A DNA stretch of 64,000 nt from Nesterenkonia sp. LB17. GTDB lineage: Bacteria > Actinomycetota > Actinomycetes > Actinomycetales > Micrococcaceae. The notes under the pieces are model-generated. The model was not told where the DNA came from and did not search any database. It saw only the letters and a list, made by a program, of their open reading frames with translations. This document shows, one piece after another, positions 43,414 to 55,732 of the stretch (its first letter is position 1; every line of letters starts with the position of its first letter). The position numbers were made by a program, and so were the translations under genes. The stretch lies in the NCBI RefSeq assembly GCF_022565915.1, contig NZ_JAJOYX010000002.1, forward strand, positions 124,001 through 188,000. Direction: 5' to 3'.

Positions 43414-44631
43414 GTGACGAATTCCAACACCCCCGCGGCTGCGTCCTCGCTGCGCCTCTTCAGCTCCGAATCCGTGACCATCGGTCACCCGGACAAGATC
43501 TGTGACCAGATCTCCGACGCCATCCTCGACGCGCTGCTCGCCGTGGACAAGAACTCCCGCGTGGCGGTGGAGACGCTGACCACCACCGGTCTGGTGCATG
43601 TCGCCGGCGAGGTGACCACCTCGGGCTACGTGGAGATCCCGCAGATCGTGCGCAACACGCTGCTCGACATCGGCTATGACTCCTCCGCCAACGGGTTCGA
43701 CGGTGCCCGCTGCGGCGTCTCGATCTCCATCGGCCAGCAGTCCCCGGAGATCTTCGCCGGGGTCTTCAACTCGATGGAGGCCCGTGGCGGTGCCGAGGAC
43801 CGCCGGGACGCCCAGGGCGCGGGTGACCAGGGAATCATGTTCGGCTACGCCACCAACGAGACCCCGTCCTACATGCCCAGCGCCATCTCGCTGGCCCACC
43901 AGCTCTCCGCGCAGCTGACCAGGGTCCGCCAGGACGGCCAGCTGGCCTACCTGCGTCCCGACGGCAAGACCCAGGTCACCATCGGCTATGACGGCGACCG
44001 TCCGGTCAGCCTCGACACCGTGGTGGTCTCCACCCAGCACACCGCTGAGATCTCCCAGGAGCAGCTCCAGGGCGACATCAGCGCCCAGGTCATCGCCCCG
44101 GTGCTGGAGCACACCGGGCTGGACCTCGGCACGCTCTCCGAGATCATCAACCCGTCGGGCCCCTTCGTGGTCGGCGGACCCGTCGGCGACGCCGGGCTGA
44201 CCGGACGCAAGATCATCGTCGACACCTACGGCGGGTTCTCGCGCCACGGCGGCGGCGCCTTCTCCGGCAAGGACCCTTCAAAGGTGGACCGCTCCGCCGC
44301 CTACGCGATGCGCTGGGTGGCCAAGAACGTGGTGGCCGCCGGACTCGCCGATCGCGCCGAGATCCAGATCGCCTACGCGATCGGTCGCGCCCACCCGGTG
44401 GGCATCTACGTGGAGACCTTCGGCACCGAGAAGGTGGATCCGATGCAGATCTCGGCCGCGATCGACGCGATCTTCGACCTGCGTCCGCTGGGCATCATCG
44501 AGGATCTGGACCTGCTGCGTCCGATCTACCGCGAGACCTCCAAGAACGGGCACTTCGGCCGGGAGGGGGAGAACTTCCCCTGGGAGCGCCTGGACCGGGT
44601 CGAGCAGCTGAAGTCCTTCTTCAACGCCTGA
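43414..44631 (+). CDS. metK: S-adenosylmethionine synthetase
   Basis: Makes S-adenosylmethionine from methionine and ATP. It has 405 residues. Signatures are [20 protein letters not shown] near 17-36, the hexapeptide GAGDQG near 140, and the P-loop-like [19 protein letters not shown] near 285. Start choice: GTG at 43414, 6 nt after TAGGAT, so the transcript is probably leaderless and no upstream riboswitch is possible. Convergent with the TVP38-like gene, with a hairpin between them. Confidence 0.97.
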   Translation: MTNSNTPAAASSLRLFSSESVTIGHPDKICDQISDAILDALLAVDKNSRVAVETLTTTGLVHVAGEVTTSGYVEIPQIVRNTLLDIGYDSSANGFDGARCGVSISIGQQSPEIFAGVFNSMEARGGAEDRRDAQGAGDQGIMFGYATNETPSYMPSAISLAHQLSAQLTRVRQDGQLAYLRPDGKTQVTIGYDGDRPVSLDTVVVSTQHTAEISQEQLQGDISAQVIAPVLEHTGLDLGTLSEIINPSGPFVVGGPVGDAGLTGRKIIVDTYGGFSRHGGGAFSGKDPSKVDRSAAYAMRWVAKNVVAAGLADRAEIQIAYAIGRAHPVGIYVETFGTEKVDPMQISAAIDAIFDLRPLGIIEDLDLLRPIYRETSKNGHFGREGENFPWERLDRVEQLKSFFNA

Positions 44632-44644
44632 CCCACGAGCAGGA

Positions 44645-44687
44645 GCAGCCGCAGGCCGGTCGCGGCTTCCGGCTCTCCTGCGGCTGC
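44645..44687. terminator. Hairpin between metK and the TVP38-like gene
   Basis: GCAGCCGCAGG (44645-44655) pairs with CCTGCGGCTGC (44677-44687) across 21 nt. Located 14 bp after metK, facing the convergent gene end at 44692. No U-run; likely bidirectional. Confidence 0.5.
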
Positions 44688-44691
44688 CGGC

Positions 44692-45372
44692 TCAGGCGCC
44701 GGGGAGGCGGTGGCTCGAGGTTCCGCGCCAGCTGCGGTAGGCCCAGATCGTCAGCGCCACCACGATGGCCCAGGACACGCCGATCACCACGCCGTTGACG
44801 ATGGTGCGATCGGCGATGAACGCCCCCAGCGCCACCAGCGAGACCTGTCCGGGCACGGTGGAGATCGCGCTGGCCACCACGAAGTCGCGCTGCGAGACAC
44901 CGAACGCACCACTGCCGTAGTTCACCGGCCAATAGGGAACCCCAGGCATGAGCCGCAGGGCGAAGACGGCCTCGAAGCCGGCACCCCGCAAGTGCGCCTC
45001 GACCTTCTCTGCGTAGGATCCCAGCAGCTTCCGCACGGCCTGTGTGCCCAGGAAGCGGGCCAGATGGTAGGCGGCGAAACAGCCGATCAGCACACCGACC
45101 ACCGAGAGCAGGCTGCCCAGCAGGGTGCCGAAGATCAGTCCGCCGCTGACGGCCATGATGGTGACCGGGATCGGGGTCATGGCTACCGCCGCGTAGAGCA
45201 GGATGAACACGAACCATGCGGCCCAGCCGAAGTCCTCGATGCGCTGCTGCAGCTCATCCAAGGGGGGAAGCCGCAGATTGAAGGCGGCGTAGATCATGCC
45301 CAGGAGCACGGCCACGAGCAGTGCGTTGCGGATGAAGGAGCCCCAGGCGGGACCGAGGGCTTTTTCGCTCAT
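44692..45372 (-). CDS. TVP38/TMEM64 family (VTT domain) membrane protein
   Basis: A polytopic membrane protein of the VTT/DedA-like superfamily. Relatives are linked to lipid scrambling or transport, but this one's role is unproven. It has 226 residues and about six hydrophobic segments. Family motifs are SGGLIFGTLLGSLLSVVG and RLMPGVPYWPVNYGSGAFGV. Start choice: ATG at 45372, 7 nt after minus-strand TAGAGT (45385-45380). The in-frame ATG at 45390 would begin upstream of the expected transcript start. Divergent from priA. Confidence 0.82.
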   Translation of the reverse strand: MSEKALGPAWGSFIRNALLVAVLLGMIYAAFNLRLPPLDELQQRIEDFGWAAWFVFILLYAAVAMTPIPVTIMAVSGGLIFGTLLGSLLSVVGVLIGCFAAYHLARFLGTQAVRKLLGSYAEKVEAHLRGAGFEAVFALRLMPGVPYWPVNYGSGAFGVSQRDFVVASAISTVPGQVSLVALGAFIADRTIVNGVVIGVSWAIVVALTIWAYRSWRGTSSHRLPGA

Positions 45373-45379
45373 TGGGTCA

Positions 45380-45419
45380 ACTCTACGCATCGGTCTGTGT
45401 CCATGGTGAGAGATACGAT
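45380..45419. promoter_or_regulatory. Divergent -10 boxes, TVP38-like gene and priA
   Basis: Minus-strand TAGAGT (45385-45380) is 7 nt before the TVP38-like ATG. Plus-strand TACGAT (45414-45419) could serve priA with a UTR of about 32 nt containing AGGGGG (45442-45447). The second box is the weaker call. Confidence 0.4.
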
Positions 45420-45457
45420 CGCAGGGCAGCGGAAATCTCGGTAGGGGGTGAACCAGC

Positions 45458-47476
45458 ATGGCGGAAGAGCCGGCATCACAGGCGCAGCAGCAGTCGAACC
45501 AGCCTGCCCTGCTGGACTCGCTGGCGCCGCAGCCCGCCCCGCAGCTGCCCGCCGGGGCCACCGATGACCTCCCCGTGGCGGAGGTGCTGCTGGAATCAGC
45601 CGTGCCGCATCTGGATCGCCCCTTCGACTATGTGGTGCCCATCGATCTGGCCGAGAAGATCGTTCCGGGGTGCCGGGTTAAGCTGCGCTTCTCGGGACGG
45701 GAGATGACCGGCTACGTTCTGCGTCGCAAGCAGGAGCCCTCCACCGCCTCTCGGCTCTCCCTGATCACCAAGCTCGTCACCGCCCTGCCGGTGCTCGGTG
45801 AAGACATCCTGCAGCTCTCCCAGCAGGTCGCCGAACGCGGCGCGGGGGTCACCGCCGACGTGCTGCGCGCCGCCATCCCCCCGCGCGCAGCCCGGGTGGA
45901 GAAGGACTACGCCGGTCTGCGCGTTCCGGCCACAGTGCTTGACCCAGAGAATCCCCGACCGCGCAGCGCCGCGCTGGCACTGAAGTCCTATGGCGAGCAG
46001 TCCTGGACGCGGCAGGTGCTGCACCGGGTGCAGGAGTGTCTGGCAGGGGAGGGTGACGCCGTCGTCGTGGTCCCGGACCAGCGCGACGTCGAGGCACTGA
46101 TGGAGGTGCTCACCGGCACGCTGGGCAGTGGGGTGGCGGTCCAGCTCACCGCGGAGATGGGCCCCTCCGCGAGGTACCGATCGTTTCTGCAGCTGCGCTA
46201 CGGGCAGGCCCGGGTGGCGGTCGGCACCCGGTCGGCGGTCTTCGCCCCGGTGCCCCGACTGCGGCTGCTGATGGTCTTCGAAGACGGCGAGCAGACCCAC
46301 GCCGCGCCTCGGGCTCCGTATCACCACGTGCGCGAGGTGGCGCTGCTGCGCACGGTGCAGACCGGAGCTGAGCTGGTGATGCTCTCCACCTCACGCAGCC
46401 TCGAGGTCCAGCGGCTCATCGAGCGCGGCTGGCTCACCGAGGCCGCCCCTGACCGGGAAGAGCGCCGCGCCGCCGCGCCCCGGATGATCGCCACCGCGGA
46501 CTCCTACGAGCAGGAGCGCGAACCGGCGTTCCGGCAGGCCCGGCTGCCCGCGGCCGCGTACAAGGCGGCCCGGGACGGGCTGCAGGAAGGACCGGTGCTG
46601 ATCCAGGTCGCGCGCAGCGGGTTCATCCCGGCGGTCCTCTGTGAACGCTGCCGCAGCCGCCAGCAGTGCCCGCAGTGCCACGGACCGTTGAGCCTGCCCG
46701 CCCACCACGGGCAGTCGCGGACGCTGAAGTGCCGCTGGTGCGGGCTGCACCACCGCAACCACCGCTGCACCGAGTGCGGTTCCACCACCTTCCGGGCCGG
46801 CACCCGCGGAGCCGATCGCACCGCCCAGGAGCTCGGCCGCGCCTTCCCCAACACCCCGGTCATCTCCTCCACCGCGGATCACCCGATCGCCGAGGTGGAC
46901 CAGGAGCCCGCCCTGGTGGTCAGCACCCCCGGGGTGGAGCCGGTGGCGGAAGCCGGGTACGCGACCGCGCTGCTGCTCGACGGGGACACCCAGCTCAGCC
47001 GCGAGGGCCTGGACGTGCCGCGCCAGGTGCTCTCACGCTGGTTCCGTGCGGCCTCTCTGGTCCGCCCGCACAAGACCCACGGCGGCACCGTGGTCATCAC
47101 CGCCGACGCCGAGGAGCTCACCGCCGCCCTGGTGCGCTGGGACCCGGTGACGTATGCCCGTCGGGAGCTCTACAACCGGCTGGAACTGGGGCTGCCGCCG
47201 GCGCAGCGGATGCTCAGCCTCACCGGTGACCCGGCCGAGGCGGAGGCCTTCCTCGGCCAGGTGCAGCTGCCCGCGGGCCGAAGCTGGATCGGGCCGGCCC
47301 CGCTGGAGGACGGGCGGCACCGCTATCTGCTGTTCTTCGGCTACGCGGAGGCCGCCGCGGTGGTCACCGAGATCCGCCGGATCCGCCGCACCCACAGCGC
47401 GGCGCCTCCGGGAGCCGCACGCGGCGGCCGTGGCCTGCGGATCGCGATGGACGACATCGCCAGCCTGCAGTTCTGA
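45458..47476 (+). CDS. priA: Primosomal protein N' (PriA), helicase-deficient form
   Basis: PriA normally recognises stalled forks and reloads the replisome. This 672-residue protein keeps the N-terminal DNA-binding domain (PHLDRPFDYVVP) and the zinc region with paired cysteines (LCERCRSRQQCPQC, KCRWCGLHH, CTECGST near 390-455). It lacks Walker A: the expected GKT loop reads KSYGEQSWTRQ. The DEEH box is replaced by FEDGEQTH. Loss of helicase motifs is known for actinobacterial PriA, so this is a lineage trait and not decay. AGGGGG ribosome-binding site before the ATG. Confidence 0.9.
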   Translation: MAEEPASQAQQQSNQPALLDSLAPQPAPQLPAGATDDLPVAEVLLESAVPHLDRPFDYVVPIDLAEKIVPGCRVKLRFSGREMTGYVLRRKQEPSTASRLSLITKLVTALPVLGEDILQLSQQVAERGAGVTADVLRAAIPPRAARVEKDYAGLRVPATVLDPENPRPRSAALALKSYGEQSWTRQVLHRVQECLAGEGDAVVVVPDQRDVEALMEVLTGTLGSGVAVQLTAEMGPSARYRSFLQLRYGQARVAVGTRSAVFAPVPRLRLLMVFEDGEQTHAAPRAPYHHVREVALLRTVQTGAELVMLSTSRSLEVQRLIERGWLTEAAPDREERRAAAPRMIATADSYEQEREPAFRQARLPAAAYKAARDGLQEGPVLIQVARSGFIPAVLCERCRSRQQCPQCHGPLSLPAHHGQSRTLKCRWCGLHHRNHRCTECGSTTFRAGTRGADRTAQELGRAFPNTPVISSTADHPIAEVDQEPALVVSTPGVEPVAEAGYATALLLDGDTQLSREGLDVPRQVLSRWFRAASLVRPHKTHGGTVVITADAEELTAALVRWDPVTYARRELYNRLELGLPPAQRMLSLTGDPAEAEAFLGQVQLPAGRSWIGPAPLEDGRHRYLLFFGYAEAAAVVTEIRRIRRTHSAAPPGAARGGRGLRIAMDDIASLQF

Positions 47477-47533
47477 GCCTGTGGCTCTTCGCCTGCAGAT
47501 CTGAGCTCAGGGTTCCGACTCGATCGGCGGCGC

Positions 47534-48625
47534 TCAGTCCAAGGTGGCGATGAAGCGGCGCAGCGCACGGGCCGCCTGGGCGGGCTTCTCATAGTGCAGC
47601 AGGTGTCCGGTGCCGCACAGCACCTCCGAGTGAGCCTGCGGGATCATCCGGCGCAGCGCCCGCTGTCCGGCGGGGGTGCTCAACTGGTCCTGCGCCCCCG
47701 GGACCAGGAGCACCGGCAGGTCGAGCAGCTCTGCGAATTCGGTGACGGTGTGCCGGCTGGAGGCCCAATAGGCCTGCAGCAGCGAGTGCGGATCTGCGAA
47801 GCCGCTGAAGTGCCGGCGGTGCTGATCCCGGATATACGCCACCTGCTCCGGCACCCTGGTGACGATCATAGAGACGTTCGTGACCGCCTGCGCCAGCGGC
47901 GACCGCAGCAGTGCCTGCGCCCATCGTTCGGGCAGCCACTGGCTGGACCGGTAGTAGAGGTCGACGGCGGCGGCGCCGGGCAGCAGGCTGCCGGTGAAGA
48001 TGTCATTGCTGATCGGGGCGAACAGCGCGAGCCCTGCCCAGCGCCGCGGCTTGGTCGAGTGGGCGGCTGGTCTGCTCTGCGCGGCGTGGGCGGCTGGGTT
48101 TCTCTGCGCGGCGTGGGCGGCTGGGTTTCTCTGCGCGGCGTGGGCCGCGACGACGATCGAGCCGAAGGAGTGGCCCACCAGCACATCGTCGGGCCCCAGC
48201 TGAAGTGTCTCGGCCAAGGCCTCCACGCAGGCCGCATAGGTCGCCAGGCTGTGTTCAGCGGGACCGTCGGGCCCGCGCTGCAGCGGCGGTGTGGCGCCGA
48301 AACCGGGGAGATCCGGGACGAAGACCTCGAACTCCGGCAGTGCGTCCACGATCAGCGCCATCCCGTGATGGTCCCCGCGGAAGCCGTGGATCAGCAGCAG
48401 CCGGCGCACATGACCCGGCGAAGCCGCCGGGACGGCGGTCGCGGCGGGCGAGGGCACCTGGGCGGGGTAGTGCCAGACCGCCGCAGAGGTGCTCAGCCGC
48501 TCCGCGCCGTCGTCGGTCTTGTCGCTTATCCCGGTGTCCATCTCGGCCTTGGGGGAGGCGAAGTCCAGCGAGACGTCTCGTCTGATTCCTGTCCGGGCTG
48601 GGTGCTCGGTCCACGTGCGGCTCAC
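47534..48625 (-). CDS. Alpha/beta hydrolase with internal tandem repeat
   Basis: A predicted serine hydrolase of 363 residues with unknown substrate. LLLIHGFRGDHHGM is near 77-90, the nucleophile elbow LVGHSFGS has Ser153, an acid candidate lies in VPGAQDQLS, and His is in CGTGHLLHYEKP. Residues 161-187 are three copies of a nine-residue repeat (AHAAQRNPA), placed directly in the helix after the nucleophile. The first 65 residues are variable. Start choice: GTG at 48625, 6 nt after minus-strand TAGGCT (48637-48632), leaderless. Convergent to priA, divergent from leuS. Confidence 0.8.
   Translation of the reverse strand: MSRTWTEHPARTGIRRDVSLDFASPKAEMDTGISDKTDDGAERLSTSAAVWHYPAQVPSPAATAVPAASPGHVRRLLLIHGFRGDHHGMALIVDALPEFEVFVPDLPGFGATPPLQRGPDGPAEHSLATYAACVEALAETLQLGPDDVLVGHSFGSIVVAAHAAQRNPAAHAAQRNPAAHAAQSRPAAHSTKPRRWAGLALFAPISNDIFTGSLLPGAAAVDLYYRSSQWLPERWAQALLRSPLAQAVTNVSMIVTRVPEQVAYIRDQHRRHFSGFADPHSLLQAYWASSRHTVTEFAELLDLPVLLVPGAQDQLSTPAGQRALRRMIPQAHSEVLCGTGHLLHYEKPAQAARALRRFIATLD
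48065..48145. repeat. 27-bp tandem repeat inside the hydrolase gene
   Basis: Three head-to-tail 27-bp units (48065-48091, 48092-48118, 48119-48145). The last two are identical and the first is diverged. In frame, encoding AHAAQRNPA, AHAAQRNPA, AHAAQSRPA. Confidence 0.9.
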
Positions 48626-48631
48626 TGGCCC

Positions 48632-48657
48632 AGCCTACCGGTGAACTCAATTAGACT
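48632..48657. promoter_or_regulatory. Divergent -10 boxes, hydrolase and leuS
   Basis: Minus-strand TAGGCT (48637-48632) is 6 nt before the hydrolase GTG. Plus-strand TAGACT (48652-48657) would give leuS a UTR of about 39 nt that includes GAGG (48689-48692). Confidence 0.45.
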
Positions 48658-48702
48658 GGCGGGGTCCAAGATACGACCCGACGACGACGAGGTGCCCCCC
48701 AG

Positions 48703-51257
<2,555 letters not shown>

Positions 51258-51258
<1 letters not shown>

Positions 51259-52259
51259 TGACCGACCGGCCCGCGGAACGCTGCCAGCAGAGTCTGGCCC
51301 GATGGCGCAGCGCCATCGAGGCCGACCTGCTCGCGCGGCGCGCCGCGGTGCCGGGGCGCAAGCCGAATCTGCGCCGCAAGAAGGGGCGCATCGCGGTGGT
51401 CACCGACTCCTCCTGTTCGCTTCCGGTGGACCGCCGGACCCAGGAGGTGCTGCTGGGCCAGATCGGGGCGAACATCATCTCGGTGCCGATCCCGGTGATG
51501 ATCGGTGAGCAGATCTACCCGGAGACCAGCGAGGAGCTGGACCGGGACCTCCCGCTTGCCCTGGCTCAGGGGACCACGGTGCGGACCTCACGGCCCTCGC
51601 CGGGACGACTGCTGGAGTCCTATCAGTCGCTGCAGGACCAGGGCTACGCCGGGGTGGTGTCCATCCACCTCTCCGCGAAGCTCTCCGGCACCGCGGAGGC
51701 CGCCCGGCTGGCCGCCGGTCAGTTGGACTTCCCGGTCACGGTCGTCGATTCCCGCCAGGCCGGGCTGGGCCTCGGGCACAGCGTGATCGACGCGGCGATG
51801 ACCGCGCAGCTCGGCGGCTCGCTGGCGAGGGTGGCCGCAGCCGCGACGACCAGCGCCGAGCGGGCAGAATCGTTGTTCGTGCTGCCCAACCTGGACCAGC
51901 TGCGCCGCGGCGGCCGGATCAACGCGATGTCCACGCTGATCGGGGGACTGCTCTGGGTGAAACCGCTGCTGCAGCTCATCGAGGGCGAGATCCAGCCGGT
52001 GGAGCGCCCACGCACCATGCCGCGCGCCCTGGAGCGACTCCATGCCCGGGTCGCGCAGCACGCCCACGGCATGGACGCCCCGCGGCTGGGGGTCCACGGA
52101 TTCGGCAATCCAGCACAGGCCCTGGAACTCGCCGAAGCTCTGGCCCCGCTCTCGGCGGCCCCGGTGCCGGTGGTGGATCTTCCTCCCGCCCTGGGCGCCC
52201 ACCTCGGGCTCGGAGCGCTTGCGGTGTCGTTGAATCCCGCCCTGCCCGCCGGCTCCTGA
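51258..52259 (+). CDS. DegV family fatty-acid-binding protein
   Basis: A 333-residue DegV/FakB-type protein. The family binds a fatty acid in a two-domain fold and can supply it to a FakA kinase. Signatures are IAVVTDSSCSLP near 44-55, SRPSPGRLLESYQSL, VSIHLSAKLSGTAEAARLAA, VVDSRQAGLGLG and RRGGRINAMSTLIGGLL. The first 40 residues are a basic extension. Coupled to leuS by a 1-bp overlap. No fakA homologue lies in the window. Confidence 0.87.
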
Positions 52260-52375
52260 CGCTGCGGAGGGGACCGTTCCGCAGAACGGTTTTCCCCAAC
52301 TCCTGCCTGACGACGACGCCGCGGCCCGCTGCGCACAGCAGGTTCTCCACCGCGCAGCAGAGCTGAGAACGGCTC

Positions 52376-52381
52376 TAGCGT
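52376..52381 (+). promoter_or_regulatory. -10 box of leaderless comEA
   Basis: TAGCGT, 7 nt before the ATG at 52389. It argues against the earlier in-frame GTG at 52380. Confidence 0.5.
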
Positions 52382-52388
52382 GGCCTCC

Positions 52389-53246
52389 ATGGAGGTCTGG
52401 GCCGAGGATCAGCTGACACGGCGCGAGCGGCTGCGCGCGGAGCGCGAACTTGAACACGCCGCCCCGGCACGGATCCGGCTGAAGCTCGCCGGATTGCTGG
52501 TGATCGTCATCGCGCTGCTGACCTGGCTGGCCGTGTCCTGGCTCAGCAGCACCAGCCCGGCGGGGGCGCCCGTGCCGGAACCTCCGCCGCTGCAGGGGGT
52601 GGCGCAGACCGGAGGCGGCCCCACGGAGATGTCAGGGCAGGCCGAGGGGCCAGCGCCCCCGAACCCCTCCGGTGCCCCCGCCGACCCAGGGTCGGCAGAT
52701 ACGCAGCAGGGTGCCGCGGAATCGATTCCAGTCGTGGTCCATGTGGGCGGAGCGGTCGCGTCCCCGGGCGTGGTGGAGCTCCCCTCTGGTGCGCGCGTGC
52801 ATGAGGCGATCGAGGCCGCAGGTGGGATGACCTCGAAGGCGGATCCGGGTGGTCTGAATCTGGCCGCTCCGGTCCAGGACGGCACGGTGATCTGGGTGCC
52901 GACGCCGGAGGAGCTCGAGGCCGGGACGGGTCCACCGACCGCCGGGCAGGACCCCGCCGGCCCGCCAGGGACGGCACCCGGCGCCGAAGCTGGCACAGGA
53001 GCGGGCGCGGCACCTGGATCGGCGGCCGGAGCAGCGCCTGGGTCGGGCACCGGAGACCTGATCAACCTCAACACCGCCGATGCCACGGCTCTCCAGGAGC
53101 TGCCCGGAATCGGTCCGGCGCTCTCGGAGCGGATCATCAGCCACCGCGAGACCAACGGCCCCTTCGGCTCGTTGGAGGAGCTCGCCGGAGTCAGCGGCAT
53201 CGGGCCGGTGATTCTGGCGGATGTAGAAGGTCTGGTGACCTGGTGA
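52389..53246 (+). CDS. comEA: ComEA family DNA-binding protein
   Basis: A membrane-anchored receptor for DNA in natural transformation. From ATG 52389 it has 285 residues: a basic N-terminus, one transmembrane helix (about 33-52), a Pro/Gly/Ala linker, an SLBB domain (VVVHVGGAVASPGVVELPSG), a second Gly/Ala linker with GAAPGSAAGAAPGSG, and two C-terminal helix-hairpin-helix motifs (INLNTADATALQELPGIGPA and LAGVSGIGPVILADV). Start choice: TAGCGT 7 nt upstream. Overlaps comEC by 4 bp. Whether the organism is competent is unknown. Confidence 0.9.
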   Translation: MEVWAEDQLTRRERLRAERELEHAAPARIRLKLAGLLVIVIALLTWLAVSWLSSTSPAGAPVPEPPPLQGVAQTGGGPTEMSGQAEGPAPPNPSGAPADPGSADTQQGAAESIPVVVHVGGAVASPGVVELPSGARVHEAIEAAGGMTSKADPGGLNLAAPVQDGTVIWVPTPEELEAGTGPPTAGQDPAGPPGTAPGAEAGTGAGAAPGSAAGAAPGSGTGDLINLNTADATALQELPGIGPALSERIISHRETNGPFGSLEELAGVSGIGPVILADVEGLVTW

Positions 53247-55732
53247 CCACCGCGAGACCGCTGGATCTGCGGCTGCTTCCCGCCGCGCTGACGGCCTGGG
53301 CCGCAGCCCTGCTGGCGGTGCATCTTCCCTGGCAACCAACGTTGCAGCTGGGATGGTGCTTGCTCGGCGCAGGAGTGCTGCTGACCATGATCGCCTCGCT
53401 GCTGAATCGACTCGTGACCGCTCCAGTAGCGCTGCATGTGCTGCTCTGCTGCGTCCTGGCGGGAGTCGTCGTTCTCCAGGCCGGGACAGATGCCCGAGCG
53501 CACCAGATGAGCGGATGGGCGCAGGCGGTGGCGGGTGACACACCGGTGATGGTGACGCTGCGGATCTCTGGGCAGCCCGAGATCCTGGCCACCCCGGGGT
53601 TCGACGGTGCCGACCGGGTCATGGCCCACGCGATGGTGGAGGCGGCGACCATGCCGGGGGAGCAGCGCCCGGTCCCCGTGGACGCCCCGGTGGTGATCAT
53701 CCAGGACGCCGCAGCGCAGTCGGATCCTGAGACCGGAGAAGAAGCTGCGGGGGAGTCCGGTGAACGCCCTGCCCGGGGGTCCGGCGCGAGGTCCGCAGCG
53801 GAGGTGCTGCCCCTGATCACGGGTCAGCGCTACCAGGGACTGGTGAAGCTCAACCCGACCGACCCAGGTCAGCGCGAGACCGCAGTGGCCTTCCCCTTCG
53901 GTGGGGCCCTGGAGCGGCTTCGCGCAGATGGTCGCGCCGAGTTCACACAGATCTTCAACGGGCTGCGCTCTGCCACGGCGGACGCATCGTCACACGCCGT
54001 CGGCGACGCCCCCGGGCTGCTGCCGGGGCTGATCCTCGGTGACCGGACACACCAGGAAGAGGAGCTCAGCGAGGCGATGCGCGCCGCCGGACTGAGCCAC
54101 CTGACCGCGGTGAGCGGCGCCAACTGCGCTTTGGTCATGGGTGCGCTGATGGGGCTCGTGCGTCTGGTGCGGGCTCCGCGATGGACGACTGTTCCGGTCG
54201 CGGTCATCGGACTGGTGCTCTTCGTGCTGCTGGTGCACCCCGAACCCAGTGTGATCCGTGCCGGGGTGATGGGCAGCATCGCGGCGGTGTCGCTCTTCGC
54301 CGGGCGCGGACGGGCGGCGTTTTCGCTGCTCTGCCTCTGCGTGCTCGGCCTGCTGGTCTTTGATCCGTTCTACGCGACAGAGCCGGCGTTCCAGCTTTCC
54401 GCGGCCGCCACGGCGGGGATCGTGGTGATCGGGACCCGGATCCGGGAGCGGCTGGAAACGTTCCTGCCGGCGATTCTCGCGGCACCGCTGGCCCTGGCGT
54501 TCTCCGCGCAGCTCTTCGTCACCCCCGTGCTGCTGCCGCTCTCGGCCGCAGTCAACACCTACGCGGTGCCCGCCAATGTGCTGGCCGCCCCGTTCGTGCC
54601 GTTCATCACCGTGCCGGGTACCTTAGCTGCGGTGATCTCCACGACCCTGCCCTGGGTCGCGGTGCCGATCCTGTGGTGCTGCGGGTTGGCGGCGGCCTGT
54701 CTCGGGATGATCGGCAGGGTCGCGGCGGGGCTTCCGCAGGCCGCTGCTCCGTGGCCGGAGGGTTGGGTGGGCTGGGGTCTGGTGGTGCTCTATATCTTCG
54801 CCGCACTTGTGCTGGCCTGGGGGCTGGTGGATCGGTTCCGCCGTTGGCATGTGGTCCTCTTGGCGGTAGCTGCGGCGGCGATGCTGGCCCTGGTGCTGCC
54901 GGTGACGGCGCTGGTGCCTTCACGTGGGGTTGATCAGTGGCGGGTGGCGTTGTGTGATGTGGGGCAGGGCGACATGCTGGTGGTCCGCACCCAAGAGTCC
55001 GCCGGCGTGGTGGTGGATACGGGGGAGGACCCGCTGCTGGCAGATGAGTGCCTCAGGAAGCTGGGGGTGGAGACGGTCGAGGCGCTGCTGCTCACTCATG
55101 AACACCGCGACCATTACGGCGGGACCCCAGGGGTCATTGAGGACCGTGCGCCGGGGCTGATCCTGCATGCCGGCAGCACCGGCTGGGACGTGGAAGCCGA
55201 AGTGGAATCGGTCGGAGAGCTGCCCCCGAGCATCCCGGTGCATCGGCCCCAGGTCGGGGAGAGCTTCGAGTTCACCCGGGGGCTCAGTGTGCGGCTGACC
55301 ATATGGGCCGCCGAGGCGCATCACGCCGAGGCCAATGACAACTCGCTCGTGGCGCTCATCGAAACCGTGGACCCTGATCTGCCGGAAGGGACGGTCGGGT
55401 CCGTCGATGAGCCGCTGCGGGTGTTGACACTGGGGGATCTCGAGGAGGAGGTGGCTGCCTCGTGGCTGCGCCGGACGGGAGCCCCTGAAGGTGTTCATCT
55501 GCTCAAGGTCGCTCATCATGGGGCGGCCAACGGCGGCACCGAGGTGCTGGAGGCCACCCGGCCGGCGCTGGCGTTGATCGGGGTGGGGGAGGACAACACC
55601 TATGGGCACCCGTCTGCGGAGATCATCCGCACGTTGGAGGCACTTGGCGCCGCGGTCTACCGCACTGATCTGCACGGGACGGTGGTGTTCACCTTGGATG
55701 CTGGTGGCTTGGACGCGACTGCTGTTCCTTGA
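53243..55732 (+). CDS. comEC: ComEC/Rec2 DNA-uptake channel protein
   Basis: The polytopic channel for single-stranded DNA import, 829 residues with a GTG start overlapping comEA. N-terminal helices lead into a DUF4131-like OB segment, then the Competence domain (HLTAVSGANCALVMGALMGL near 286-305) with about eight helices. The C-terminal metallo-beta-lactamase domain has HEHRDH near 619 and AHHGAANGG near 755, with probable nuclease metals. Full length. In related genomes holA usually follows; here it does not, and the character of the DNA changes immediately downstream. Confidence 0.93.
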   Translation: MTTARPLDLRLLPAALTAWAAALLAVHLPWQPTLQLGWCLLGAGVLLTMIASLLNRLVTAPVALHVLLCCVLAGVVVLQAGTDARAHQMSGWAQAVAGDTPVMVTLRISGQPEILATPGFDGADRVMAHAMVEAATMPGEQRPVPVDAPVVIIQDAAAQSDPETGEEAAGESGERPARGSGARSAAEVLPLITGQRYQGLVKLNPTDPGQRETAVAFPFGGALERLRADGRAEFTQIFNGLRSATADASSHAVGDAPGLLPGLILGDRTHQEEELSEAMRAAGLSHLTAVSGANCALVMGALMGLVRLVRAPRWTTVPVAVIGLVLFVLLVHPEPSVIRAGVMGSIAAVSLFAGRGRAAFSLLCLCVLGLLVFDPFYATEPAFQLSAAATAGIVVIGTRIRERLETFLPAILAAPLALAFSAQLFVTPVLLPLSAAVNTYAVPANVLAAPFVPFITVPGTLAAVISTTLPWVAVPILWCCGLAAACLGMIGRVAAGLPQAAAPWPEGWVGWGLVVLYIFAALVLAWGLVDRFRRWHVVLLAVAAAAMLALVLPVTALVPSRGVDQWRVALCDVGQGDMLVVRTQESAGVVVDTGEDPLLADECLRKLGVETVEALLLTHEHRDHYGGTPGVIEDRAPGLILHAGSTGWDVEAEVESVGELPPSIPVHRPQVGESFEFTRGLSVRLTIWAAEAHHAEANDNSLVALIETVDPDLPEGTVGSVDEPLRVLTLGDLEEEVAASWLRRTGAPEGVHLLKVAHHGAANGGTEVLEATRPALALIGVGEDNTYGHPSAEIIRTLEALGAAVYRTDLHGTVVFTLDAGGLDATAVP

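Noticed and set aside
48638-48702. T-box leader for leuS
   Set aside because: The region is too short and has no T-box sequence or specifier hairpin.
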